Positions 25,459 to 33,706 of a stretch of 64,000 nt of DNA are shown here, in pieces. Source of the stretch: Lachnospiraceae bacterium (GTDB taxonomy: Bacteria; Bacillota; Clostridia; Lachnospirales; Lachnospiraceae); assembly GCA_017462755.1 (NCBI GenBank), contig JAFTQM010000041.1, forward strand, positions 1 through 64,000, in the 5' to 3' direction. Each line of letters opens with the position of its first letter. Within the stretch, counting starts at the first letter, position 1. The notes beneath the pieces were generated by a model. It saw only the letters and a list, made by a program, of their open reading frames with translations. It had not been told where the DNA came from and did no database searches. The translations under genes were made by a program, and so were the position numbers.

Positions 25459-26106
25459 ATGAAGAAGGTAGTTTGTCTGGGAGATAGCATTACGGAAGGC
25501 TTTGGATTGGCAGCAGAGGAGGCGTATCCGTATCTGCTTCAGAAGCATTTGGGCGAAGAATATGAGGTAATCAATGCCGGTGTGACGGCACATTGCGTGA
25601 TAAATGAGTTGAATGCAGATGGTGGAGTGATGGGGCTGCCGTATGTGCGGACAGAGCGTTATGCGCAGGGAATTGCAGCAGCAGGAGATATTTATGTAGT
25701 TATGCTCGGTACAAACGATGCGCAGGACGGTTTGTGGGATGACGGCAACGGCAAGGACCCGAACAGTGATATGATTTCGATGATACATCGGTTTAATTTT
25801 CACTATCAGTCGATTTTGGATGATATCAGGAGAGTAGCGCCGAACGCTGAGATTTATATGGTGTATCCGGTGCCGGTGCTGAATTGCATCTGGCCGAAGC
25901 ATCAGCAGAAATATCTGGATATTGTATTGGAGCATTTAAAAGAGCTTGCGGCTGCCAATCCGACGGTGCATACGATTGATATGTATGGTACGTTCCGGGC
26001 GAAGGGACAGGAATGGTTAGAGCAGAATTATCAGGAGGACAGGCTGCATCCGGGAGCAGAGGGAGCCGCGTTGATTGCAAAGACCGTGCTTGAGGCAATT
26101 TGTTAA
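25459..26106 (+). CDS. SGNH/GDSL-family hydrolase
   Basis: This 215-residue cytoplasmic esterase-like protein has the four SGNH blocks: GDSITEG (Ser), NAGVTAHC (Gly), MLGTNDAQ (Asn) and DRLHPG (Asp/His). No signal peptide is visible. It probably removes acyl or acetyl groups from a carbohydrate or lipid; the substrate is open. GAGGAAAG precedes the ATG. The AraC-type regulator follows after 31 bases and may control it or be co-expressed with it. Confidence 0.9.
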   Translation: MKKVVCLGDSITEGFGLAAEEAYPYLLQKHLGEEYEVINAGVTAHCVINELNADGGVMGLPYVRTERYAQGIAAAGDIYVVMLGTNDAQDGLWDDGNGKDPNSDMISMIHRFNFHYQSILDDIRRVAPNAEIYMVYPVPVLNCIWPKHQQKYLDIVLEHLKELAAANPTVHTIDMYGTFRAKGQEWLEQNYQEDRLHPGAEGAALIAKTVLEAIC

Positions 26107-26137
26107 GTAGCAGAGTCAGAACGAATGAGGTGATAAC

Positions 26138-26926
26138 TTGTTTCAGGTAAGGTATGTGGTATTGAAAGATGTTTTTGAAGAGGGCTTTGTAAGGAATTAT
26201 CAGGGCGGAATATCTGTTTGGCTTCTTGTGGTGTTTAAAACAAAAACCAGAGTCTATATCGGAGAGCAGGTGGAGGAATGCCCGCCGGAAACCTTTGTGT
26301 TGTATCCGCCGAGATACCCGATTCATTACGAAGGCATGGAAGGAGAGCATCGGGAAGCATGGATTCAGTTTGCATCCAACGATTCTTATCTGGTGGAGCC
26401 GTTTGTGCCGTTTGGACGTCCGACGCCGCTTATCAATCCGTATGATTTTGAGGCGATTATGCGCGTACTGGCATATGAGAATATTGCAGGGTATTGCTCA
26501 CGAGAAAGCTCGATGGAGGCATTGATGCGGCTGATTGTGAATAAGATTCATGACTCGTATTTGGAGCAGAATGAGGTATGTACGGATTCCAGACTGACCC
26601 GATTGCGCTCGGAGATTTATCAGCATCCGAATTGGGATTGGAATATTCGTATGATGTCGGAGCGGGTGTTTATCAGTGAGAGCAGATTACATACGATTTA
26701 TAAGGCTGCCTTTCATATTACCTGTATGAATGATGTGATTATGAGTCGGATTCAGTATGCACAGAATTTGCTGGAATGTACGGAGAAATCCATATCGGAA
26801 ATTGCAGTGGATTGCGGGTACCACGGGAATGAGCATTTTTGCCGGCAGTTCAAGGAAAAGACAGGCTTGACACCGGGGCAGTATCGGGAGAAGAATTCGC
26901 TGTTCAAGAGGGCGAATGAGGAGTAA
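26138..26926 (+). CDS. AraC-family transcriptional regulator (TTG start)
   Basis: The 262-residue protein has an N-terminal cupin-like ligand domain (about 1-150) and a C-terminal double helix-turn-helix. The latter shows MMSERVFISESRLHTIYKAAF and SISEIAVDCGYHGNEHFCRQF, then the signature KTGLTPGQYREK. The frame begins at TTG 26138, preceded by GAGGTGAT; no ATG is suitably placed. The ligand is probably a sugar, as for many AraC proteins with this layout in gut Firmicutes (inference). It lies between the GDSL hydrolase and an AlaX gene, whose start is only 4 bases beyond its stop. Confidence 0.9.
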   Translation: MFQVRYVVLKDVFEEGFVRNYQGGISVWLLVVFKTKTRVYIGEQVEECPPETFVLYPPRYPIHYEGMEGEHREAWIQFASNDSYLVEPFVPFGRPTPLINPYDFEAIMRVLAYENIAGYCSRESSMEALMRLIVNKIHDSYLEQNEVCTDSRLTRLRSEIYQHPNWDWNIRMMSERVFISESRLHTIYKAAFHITCMNDVIMSRIQYAQNLLECTEKSISEIAVDCGYHGNEHFCRQFKEKTGLTPGQYREKNSLFKRANEE

Positions 26927-26930
26927 AGAA

Positions 26931-28115
26931 ATGGAAATGGAGCAAAGTATGACGGAAACGATAAAATTATATGACAGGGATGCGTATGCCACGGAGTTTG
27001 ATGCAGTGGTGCTTTCCTGTGAAGCAATGGATGACGGTGCAGTGTACCGGATTGTTTTAGACCAGACCTTGTTTTTTCCGGAGGAGGGAGGTCAGACTCC
27101 GGATAGAGGTGAGTTAGCCGGTGAGCCGGTACTGGATGTACAGATAAAGCAGGGAATTGTGTATCATAAGCTGGCTAAGCCGCTTGTACCGGGAACTGCG
27201 GTGCATGGAAAAATTGACTGGACACACCGGTTTTATAATATGCAGCAGCATTCGGGGGAGCATATCTTTTCGGGACTGGTGCATCGCGCATACGGTTATG
27301 ATAATGTAGGCTTTCATTTGAGCAATCAGATTGTGACGATGGATTTTAACGGAGTGTTGTCGGAAGCGCAGGCAGAGGAGCTGGAGCGAAAGGTCAATGA
27401 GATTATTGTAAAAAATCTGCCGATACAGACGGGGTATCCGACGGCAGAGGAGTTGGCAGTACTGGAATACCGCAGTAAGATTGAATTAGACGGACCGGTG
27501 CGTATTGTTACCATTCCGGAGGTGGATGCCTGTGCCTGCTGTGCGCCGCATGTAGCGCGTACCGGAGAAATCGGGATGTTCAAGATTATGAATATGCAGA
27601 GCTACAAGGGTGGTGTGCGCATCAGCTTCTTGTGCGGTTTTCGCGCGTTGGCAGATTATAGACAGCGGATACAGGTAATCTCGGAATTGTCCGCGGGACT
27701 TTCCGCAGGACAGGAGATGTTAGTGATGGCGGTTGAGAAGCTGAAGAATGCGAACCAGGAGCTGAAATACAAGCTGACCGGAGAAAAGCAGCGGTATTTG
27801 ACGGAAAAGATTGCGGCGATTCCGAAAGAACAGGAGCATGTGCTGTTATTTGAAGAGGATTTGGAACCATTGGTGGTACGCAATGCGGTAAATCAGCTGA
27901 CGGCAGAGCATACCGGGATTTGTGCGGTGTTTACGGCAGCAGGCGAGAATGGGTATCAGTTTATTTTAGCCAGTGCAGCGCAGGATGTGCGGGAGATTAT
28001 GAAAGAAATGAAGGAGAAGCTCGGTGCCAGAGGCGGCGGAAGTGCGGCGATGGTGCAGGGCTCGGTACAGGCGACGCAGGCGCAGCTGTTGGATTTGCTA
28101 CGAAAAGCAGAATAA
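26931..28115 (+). CDS. Alanyl-tRNA editing protein, AlaX-L type with DHHA1 domain
   Basis: This 394-residue protein resembles the editing half of alanyl-tRNA synthetase and should clear Ser- or Gly-mischarged tRNA-Ala. The zinc-site motifs are present: QQHSGEH (HxxxH) and CACCAPH (CxxxH). FFPEEGGQTPDRG is the AlaX signature. A DHHA1 domain follows (about 290-394) with the glycine-rich end GARGGGSAAMVQGS. ATG 26931 is chosen over 26916 for its spacing to GAGGAG (26918-26923). The gene is placed just after the AraC regulator and ends before the dispersed repeat and terminator. Confidence 0.9.
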   Translation: MEMEQSMTETIKLYDRDAYATEFDAVVLSCEAMDDGAVYRIVLDQTLFFPEEGGQTPDRGELAGEPVLDVQIKQGIVYHKLAKPLVPGTAVHGKIDWTHRFYNMQQHSGEHIFSGLVHRAYGYDNVGFHLSNQIVTMDFNGVLSEAQAEELERKVNEIIVKNLPIQTGYPTAEELAVLEYRSKIELDGPVRIVTIPEVDACACCAPHVARTGEIGMFKIMNMQSYKGGVRISFLCGFRALADYRQRIQVISELSAGLSAGQEMLVMAVEKLKNANQELKYKLTGEKQRYLTEKIAAIPKEQEHVLLFEEDLEPLVVRNAVNQLTAEHTGICAVFTAAGENGYQFILASAAQDVREIMKEMKEKLGARGGGSAAMVQGSVQATQAQLLDLLRKAE

Positions 28116-28128
28116 TAAAGAATACGAA

Positions 28129-28194
28129 AAAGAGTTCTGCAAGCGGAACTCTCGCGCTGAGCGCGGTCGCGATAACGACATAGTTCCTTTCCAC
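28129..28194 (+). repeat. Dispersed hairpin repeat, copy 1
   Basis: GAGTTC (28132-28137)/GAACTC (28146-28151) is followed at once by TCGCGCTGAGCGCGGTCGCGA (28152-28172), which itself folds (CGCGCT/AGCGCG). The following AACGAC..TTCCTTT is also shared with a second copy at 63903-63961. The match extends over about 60 bases while the first loop differs, preserving the stem. It is placed directly after a gene, like REP-type elements. Confidence 0.75.
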
Positions 28195-28206
28195 GCGAGT
28201 GTACAT

Positions 28207-28309
28207 CCTCCCCGGAGGGTTTTCATTCTCACAAAAATAGTCGTTTCACGACTGTTTTCGTGAGAATGAAAAAAGCAACGAGGGCGGGAAAGCGCACGTT
28301 GCTTTTTTT
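28207..28309 (+). terminator. Stacked hairpins ending in a Rho-independent terminator
   Basis: Three hairpins follow the repeat. They are CCTCC/GGAGG (28207-28219), CATTCTCAC/GTGAGAATG enclosing AGTCGT/ACGACT (about 28224-28268), and AGCAACG (28274-28280)/CGTTGCT (28297-28303) followed by seven Ts. The last ends transcription from the AlaX gene. The array is larger than a terminator needs. Confidence 0.8.
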
Positions 28310-28344
28310 GTTCGAGACTTCGTTAAGTCTGCGAACTGAGAGGG

Positions 28345-28557
28345 TTAGTTTCTCTTGTCCGAGATAGCCAGGATGTAATCGGATGTAACCTGATAGTATT
28401 TGCAAAGAGAAATGAGATGTCTAATCGGCATTTCATTTGCTCCACGCTCATATCTGGCATACATAGTCTGGGAGATGCCAAGAACATTTCTTGCTACAAA
28501 CTCCTGCGTTAAATCGTTTTCCTGACGTAAATCGCGGATTCTCTTTTTGTAGTCCAT
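28345..28557 (-). CDS. Small XRE-family DNA-binding protein
   Basis: This 70-residue protein is a single helix-turn-helix of Cro/CI type: RIRDLRQENDLTQEFVARNVL, then GISQTMYARYERGANEMP and the typical third-helix end ISLCKYYQVTSDYIL. AAAGGTGAG precedes the ATG on the minus strand. It is divergent from the leucine-rich lipoprotein gene at 28784 and could regulate it, but no operator palindrome was identified in the shared 226-base gap. Confidence 0.9.
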   Translation of the reverse strand: MDYKKRIRDLRQENDLTQEFVARNVLGISQTMYARYERGANEMPIRHLISLCKYYQVTSDYILAISDKRN

Positions 28558-28783
28558 TTGCTCACCTTTTACCTATAAGAATTTTTATTGCAACTACACC
28601 GCTTATTCTATCATATTTTTTTGTAGAAGAAAAGAGAAAAAGTGTGAAAACTTTCTTTTTTTGAAAAAAAGGAGAGGTTTTGTTTTGAAAGCTAAAGAAG
28701 AATTGGGTTTTGTCCGATATAAGTATAAAGTGTCGATAATAATAGAAGCTTTGGATAGATGGTTTTACAAGGAGGAATTGCAG

Positions 28784-29935
28784 ATGAAAAAGCAATGGAA
28801 AAGGGCAGGAGCGTTGTTGGCGGCAGGGGTATTGATGCTGACCGGCTGTGGGAATGCCAAAGAGAATAATGAGGGTGGCGATGTGACAAATGAGGCTTCT
28901 CCAAAGCCGACAGAAGCAGCAGTAACGCCGGGCGAAGGAAAGCAGCCGACGGAAGCGCCGACAGACACACCAACAGAGGCACCGACAGACACACCGACAG
29001 AGGCACCAACGGATGAGCCGGAGCCGACACAGGCAGAAGAAAACGGCGGAGAAGAGGACGAGGAGCTGTCGGATGAGGAGAGAGCCCGGACAGAGGTCGT
29101 ATACGACGAGGCAACGGAATGGTATATGTATCAGGGTGTCTATTATGAGCTTACCGAGGAGGGAGAGCTAGCAGTTCCGGATTATTACGATATTGAGATG
29201 ACGGAGTTGAACATACCGGATACACTGACCTATGATGGCAAGGAATATAAGGTAACGAAAATCAACGAGGACGTATTTGCATATTATTATGGCTTGGAGA
29301 AGGTTACCATTGGTGCAAATGTAAGAGAAATCGAGGCAACGGCGTTTGATGGCTGCTGTGATATGGTAGAGCTTACGCTGCCGGAGGGACTGGAGATTAT
29401 CGGAGATAAGGCGTTTTCATATTGCGAGATACTGGAGGAGGTTACGATTCCGAGTACGGTAAAGGAGATTGGCAGTGAAGCGTTTACCTGCTGCTATTTG
29501 TTAAAGGACATTGAATTGCCGGAAAGTCTAGCGGTAATGGGAGACAATGTATTTTTTGACTGTGTATCGCTGGAAAAGGCAGTATTGCCTGCTTCCTTGA
29601 CGACCATTCCGTATGGTACTTTTACGAATTGTTCCATGTTGGCAGAGGTTACATTGCCGGAGGGATTGTTGGTTATTGGCGAGGAAGTATTTTGGGCATG
29701 CGAATCTCTGACGGAGCTTGTGTTACCGGAAAGCCTGACGTATATCGGGGATGGAGCATTTTATAATTCCGGTCTGCAGAAAATCGTATTCCCGGAGAGT
29801 GCAGTGACATTAGGCGGCGGTATTTTCGATTTTTGTGAGAGCTTAGAGGAAATTTTAGTACCATATGAGCAGGAGAGCTATTACCAAAACTATGTTGAGG
29901 AATATGGCTTGTGGGTAACAGTAAAGGAGCAGTAG
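28784..29935 (+). CDS. BspA-like leucine-rich-repeat lipoprotein
   Basis: This 383-residue surface lipoprotein has a signal peptide (MKKQWKRAGALLAAGVLMLT, lipobox LTGC). A Thr/Pro/Glu stalk with PTEAPTDT repeats follows (about 45-90), then LRR_5/BspA-type repeats (about 145-375). Each repeat resembles LTLPEGLEIIGDKAFSYC or VTIPSTVKEIGSEAFTCC. BspA repeats mediate adhesion to host or other bacteria in some species; that role here is inferred. The start at 28784 has AGGAGG; the longer frame from 28661 does not. A related LRR gene follows after 33 bases, so they likely form an operon. Confidence 0.88.
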   Translation: MKKQWKRAGALLAAGVLMLTGCGNAKENNEGGDVTNEASPKPTEAAVTPGEGKQPTEAPTDTPTEAPTDTPTEAPTDEPEPTQAEENGGEEDEELSDEERARTEVVYDEATEWYMYQGVYYELTEEGELAVPDYYDIEMTELNIPDTLTYDGKEYKVTKINEDVFAYYYGLEKVTIGANVREIEATAFDGCCDMVELTLPEGLEIIGDKAFSYCEILEEVTIPSTVKEIGSEAFTCCYLLKDIELPESLAVMGDNVFFDCVSLEKAVLPASLTTIPYGTFTNCSMLAEVTLPEGLLVIGEEVFWACESLTELVLPESLTYIGDGAFYNSGLQKIVFPESAVTLGGGIFDFCESLEEILVPYEQESYYQNYVEEYGLWVTVKEQ

Positions 29936-29968
29936 GCTTTTGTGTAAGAAAGCAGTTTGGAGGGAAAT

Positions 29969-31444
29969 ATGAAAAAGAGAAGATTGGCAGGGTTTCTTGC
30001 AGTAGTATTGATGTTTGTGATGATTGCGGTACAGCTGCCGGCAGAGGTGTTTGCGGCTGATCCGACATTAAAAGCGACGAAAAAGACATTGTATGTGGGC
30101 GGTGATAATTACAAGCTGACCTTTAAGAATCTTGCGTCCGGTGCAACAGTTACTTACAAAAGTTCGAATACCAAGATAGCAAAGGTAACCAAGAAGGGTG
30201 TGGTAAAGCCGGTTGCAGCAGGAAGTGCAACGATTACTGCAACCATAAAGCAGGCGAAGAAAACGTATACGAGTAAGATTGCCATTACGGTCAAGACTCC
30301 GTTTATTAAGATTACCAATCCGATAACCAGTCTGGAGGCTGGCAAGACTTATAAGCTGGAGGCATCGACCGGTGGGTTAAAGCAGGTTGAGGTGATTTGG
30401 AAATCCTCGAATACGAAGGTGGCAAAGGTAAATTCGAAGACCAGAGTGCTGACTGCAGTGGCAGAGGGTACGGCGAAGATTAGTGTAAAGGATAATATCA
30501 GCGGCAAGTCCAATACCTTTACGTTAACCGTAATCAAGGCGGCACCGACGGCAACGCCGACACCGACGCCGGAGCCGGTAGAATACGGTGAAAATGATGA
30601 TTTCGGTTATGAGATTTCCAAGAAGGGCATTACGATTACCGATGTATATGATTCTGAAGCAACCTCGCTCACGATTCCGAGTAAGATTGACGGAAAGAGC
30701 GTAATCGGTTTGGGAGATGGTGTATTTTCCGGTATGAGCGAATTAAAGAAGGTATCGCTTCCGTCGACCCTGACGACGATTGGTGAAGGTGCATTTTCCT
30801 ATTGTGAATCGCTGACGTCGGTTACGATACCGGCATCGGTAACCGAGGTGGGTGCAAATACGTTTGAATACTGTGAATCGTTGAGCTCGATTACCATTCC
30901 GAAGAGCATCAAAAGAATCAGTGAAGGTATGTTTGTGGAGTGTACTTCCTTAAAGACGGTAAAGCTGAGCAGTGGAGTAGAGGTAATTGGTGAGGCGGCG
31001 TTTGAGGGCTGTGTAGCACTGAGTACGCTGACGCTTTCGGATACGCTGACAACGATTGAGCCGTATGCATTTGAATGCTGTGAAGCACTGAAAACAGTGA
31101 AATTCCCGGCAAGTATGCGTTCGATTGGAGAAGAAGCATTTTTGGATTGTATTGCATTAAAGACGGTTACCTTTGAGAAGGGCTTGAAGGAAATTCAGGA
31201 TTATGCTTTTAACGGATGCTTAGCAATTGCTTCGATTACCTTACCGGATACACTTACATATCTTGGTGCCGGTGCATTCGAGTATTGTGAAGCCTTAAAG
31301 ACGGTTACGATACCGGCATCGGTAACGGAAATCGGCGGTGGAGCGTTTGACGGCTGCAGTGAATCACTGAAGCTGAAGATTAAGAAAAATTCGGTAGGCT
31401 ACGAATATGCGGTAGAGAATGAGATACCGTACAATACTTATTAA
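29969..31444 (+). CDS. Secreted protein with bacterial Ig-like (Big_2) domains and BspA leucine-rich repeats
   Basis: The 491-residue protein has a Sec signal peptide (hydrophobic FLAVVLMFVMIAVQL, cleavage near VFAAD). Two Big_2-like Ig domains follow (about 30-195; VTYKSSNTKIAKVTKKGVV and VIWKSSNTKVAKVNSK), then a short TPTPTPEP linker near 200 and about nine BspA/LRR_5 repeats (230-480). No lipobox or sortase signal is seen, so it is probably secreted or held by other means. GGAGGG precedes ATG 29969; the in-frame TTG at 29957 is less likely. It shares the repeat type with the upstream lipoprotein. Confidence 0.88.
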   Translation: MKKRRLAGFLAVVLMFVMIAVQLPAEVFAADPTLKATKKTLYVGGDNYKLTFKNLASGATVTYKSSNTKIAKVTKKGVVKPVAAGSATITATIKQAKKTYTSKIAITVKTPFIKITNPITSLEAGKTYKLEASTGGLKQVEVIWKSSNTKVAKVNSKTRVLTAVAEGTAKISVKDNISGKSNTFTLTVIKAAPTATPTPTPEPVEYGENDDFGYEISKKGITITDVYDSEATSLTIPSKIDGKSVIGLGDGVFSGMSELKKVSLPSTLTTIGEGAFSYCESLTSVTIPASVTEVGANTFEYCESLSSITIPKSIKRISEGMFVECTSLKTVKLSSGVEVIGEAAFEGCVALSTLTLSDTLTTIEPYAFECCEALKTVKFPASMRSIGEEAFLDCIALKTVTFEKGLKEIQDYAFNGCLAIASITLPDTLTYLGAGAFEYCEALKTVTIPASVTEIGGGAFDGCSESLKLKIKKNSVGYEYAVENEIPYNTY

Positions 31445-31489
31445 TCATGAGGCTTTGCATGGAATGCTGCTTCGGAATGGAGATACGAT

Positions 31490-32569
31490 ATGATAACGAT
31501 CAGTGTGTGTATGATTGTGAAAAATGAAGAAGCGGTGCTTGCACGAGCATTGGATTGTTTGCAGGGGATTGCGGATGAAATCGTGATTGTCGATACCGGT
31601 TCGACAGATCGGACAAAGGAGATTGCGGCGAGATATACCGACCGGATTTTTGATTTTGTCTGGGTGGATGATTTTGCAGCAGCGAGAAATTTCGCATTTT
31701 CCAAGGCGACGAAGGAATACATTTATTCTGCAGATGCGGACGAGGTGATTGAACCGGCGGAGCAGGAGAAATTTCGACGGCTGAAGCAGGTGTTAGACCC
31801 TCGGATTGAGATTGTGCAGATGTTTTATACCAACCAGCTGCAGTTTGGTACGACCTATAATTTTGATGAGGAGTTACGGCCGAAGCTTTACCGTAGACTT
31901 CGTGAATTTGTCTGGGAGGAGCCGGTACATGAGGCAGTCCGGCTGAATCCGGTGATTTATGACAGTGATATCCGTATCAAGCATATGCCGCTGTCCAATC
32001 ATGCGGGAAGGGATTTTGCGGTATTCCGCAAGGAAATTGCCCGCAAGGGAACGCTTTCGGAAAAGCTTACCGGAATGTATGCCCGTGAGCTTTTTATGGC
32101 CGGAGCGGCAGAGGATTTTGCAGAAGCGGTTTCCTTTTTTCAGGCTAAGGCAGAGGAATGCAAGGATGAGAGTATGCTAAAGAAGTGCCAGTGTGTGCTG
32201 GTACGGGCAGCGGTGCAGACCGGAAATACCAATCTCCTGCTTCAGAATGCAATGAAGCAGGCGGTGATGGGACAGCCGTCTTCGGAGGTGTGCTTCGATT
32301 TGGGAGAGTATTTTTTGCAGGCAGGCGATATTTATGAGGCAATTCTCTGGTATTATAATGCATTGTATGAAACGGAGCCGGAGATCAGTCTGGCAGCAGG
32401 CGGAGCCGATCCGGCGAAGCGGCTGGCAGAATGTTATCGGAAGCTTGGAGATACGGTACAGCAGGAGCATTATGAGAAGGTAATGAAGGAAGTGAGTGCG
32501 CATGATTATCTCGGGAAGTGTGACGAGTGCAGTAAAGCAGTTCCAGATGATTCATCAATGGGAAAATAA
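31490..32569 (+). CDS. Family 2 glycosyltransferase with C-terminal TPR-like region
   Basis: This 359-residue protein has a GT-A fold at its N-terminus: SVCMIVKNEEAVLARALDCL, IVDTGSTDRTKEIA and the metal motif SADADEV (DxD). The C-terminal half (about 200-335) is helical, with TPR-like helices. No membrane segment is seen. This GT2 subgroup often glycosylates proteins or adds the first sugars of surface glycans (family knowledge). The reading frame overlaps the following gene by 68 bases in another frame, so they are probably translationally coupled. Confidence 0.88.
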   Translation: MITISVCMIVKNEEAVLARALDCLQGIADEIVIVDTGSTDRTKEIAARYTDRIFDFVWVDDFAAARNFAFSKATKEYIYSADADEVIEPAEQEKFRRLKQVLDPRIEIVQMFYTNQLQFGTTYNFDEELRPKLYRRLREFVWEEPVHEAVRLNPVIYDSDIRIKHMPLSNHAGRDFAVFRKEIARKGTLSEKLTGMYARELFMAGAAEDFAEAVSFFQAKAEECKDESMLKKCQCVLVRAAVQTGNTNLLLQNAMKQAVMGQPSSEVCFDLGEYFLQAGDIYEAILWYYNALYETEPEISLAAGGADPAKRLAECYRKLGDTVQQEHYEKVMKEVSAHDYLGKCDECSKAVPDDSSMGK

Positions 32570-33380
32570 AAAAGCAGAGAATGCATGGTGGAAGAAGGAT
32601 GCCAAAAAACAGGCAGAGTTAACACCACAGGAGCGTCAGCTGCAGCAGTTTCAGGAGCAGGCCGCGGATATCCGGGAGGGCAATGAAAAGTCCGGCATTT
32701 ATAACAAGCTGATGAGTGGTCAGGATTTGACGGCAGCCGAATTAGAATATTTGCGCAAGAATGATCCACAAAACTATAACAAGTACCGGATGGGAAAGCT
32801 GGAGCAGAAGGCATATGAAGAGCGACTCAAACGGTGCAAGATCAAGGATGAAGCAAGGCGTGTACATATCAATCGGCTGAACGGTCATCTCTCCGGGATG
32901 AAGTCGGTGGCAAACAACGCGAATATACCGGATGGAGCCAAGCTTGCAATGATACAGCAGATTCAGGGAGAAACGATAGCAACTAGTCGGATATTCCGAG
33001 CGTTTGTGGAGTCCGGAGAGTTCGGCAGTCTGCCGTCGGAGGCTGAGGTGCAGCAGGCAGAGCAGGCGAAAGCGGAGCAGGAGCGCACAGAGCTGATAAA
33101 GGCACCGGAAAACTTTGCACAAACGGAGCCAAAGCCGGATGTCATTGGTGCAGAGGGAATGCCGGAAGTGGACAAAACAGTGCAGAGACCGGAAAAATCG
33201 GTAGAAGCGGATAGTGAGCTTGTGCCGATAGAAGCAGAGGAGACGGTGTCGGTGGAATCCATCGAAGAACCGGATACGTTGACTCAATCGGAAAAACAGA
33301 TTTTGGATGAAATGAAAAAAATCCGCAAAAAGGTTTTTCGTGCCAGTTCCTTATATTCACAGGTAGATTTTCAGGTTTAA
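32502..33380 (+). CDS. Hypothetical coiled-coil protein overlapping the glycosyltransferase gene
   Basis: I do not recognise a family. The 292-residue protein has a polar helical N-terminal half, including RQLQQFQEQAADIREGNEKS and LRKNDPQNYNKYRMGKLEQK. An acidic, Glu/Pro/Val-rich tail (about 195-270) and a basic end (KKIRKKVFRASS) follow. No signal or membrane segment is seen. The start ATG 32502 lies inside the end of the preceding GT2 gene; GGAAGTGAG precedes it. Overlap of 68 bases implies coupled translation. Helical repeats such as GMKSVANNANIPDGAKLAMI suggest a scaffold, but function is unknown. Confidence 0.65.
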   Translation: MIISGSVTSAVKQFQMIHQWENKKAENAWWKKDAKKQAELTPQERQLQQFQEQAADIREGNEKSGIYNKLMSGQDLTAAELEYLRKNDPQNYNKYRMGKLEQKAYEERLKRCKIKDEARRVHINRLNGHLSGMKSVANNANIPDGAKLAMIQQIQGETIATSRIFRAFVESGEFGSLPSEAEVQQAEQAKAEQERTELIKAPENFAQTEPKPDVIGAEGMPEVDKTVQRPEKSVEADSELVPIEAEETVSVESIEEPDTLTQSEKQILDEMKKIRKKVFRASSLYSQVDFQV

Positions 33381-33398
33381 GGGTATAATATAAACAAG

Positions 33399-33442
33399 AA
33401 ATGTGGAAAGAAAGCAGCTCGCATTCTTTTCACATTTTTTTG
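33399..33442 (+). terminator. Rho-independent terminator
   Basis: AAATGTG-G-AAAGAA (33399-33412) pairs with TTCTTT-T-CACATTT (33424-33437), followed by Ts to 33442. Confidence 0.85.
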
Positions 33443-33706
33443 TATGATTAGGAAAGTAGTCGCTTTGTGACTATTCGGGAAGGCAGTCGTTTGCGGAGCT
33501 TTCTTTGTTGCACCAAAGCCGTTTTTGGGATACAAAAACGTTATTTTTTGAATTATGAAAATTACATGAAATTAAGTGCCTGCGCTTGATTTATAAGGCT
33601 TTACACATTATAATAAGTATCAAATATGCTGCGTTTGAATACAAAATCGAGCAGCAGGAAAAAGAGAGGCTTCGGACACGGAGCCGGAGGATGAAAGGAA
33701 TTCCGA
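33443..33706 (+). other. Intergenic region before ftsH
   Basis: The 326-base gap between 33380 and 33707 contains the terminator, an unassigned stretch with small inverted repeats (AAAACG-type near 33520-33545), and the ftsH promoter. No gene is seen. The ftsH 5' leader is about 90 bases, longer than needed, and includes CGGACACGGAGCCGGAGG before the start. Confidence 0.5.
33586..33614 (+). promoter_or_regulatory. Sigma-A promoter of the ftsH operon
   Basis: TTGATT (33586-33591), 17-base spacer, TATAAT (33609-33614). It lies about 90 bases before the ftsH start. Confidence 0.8.
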
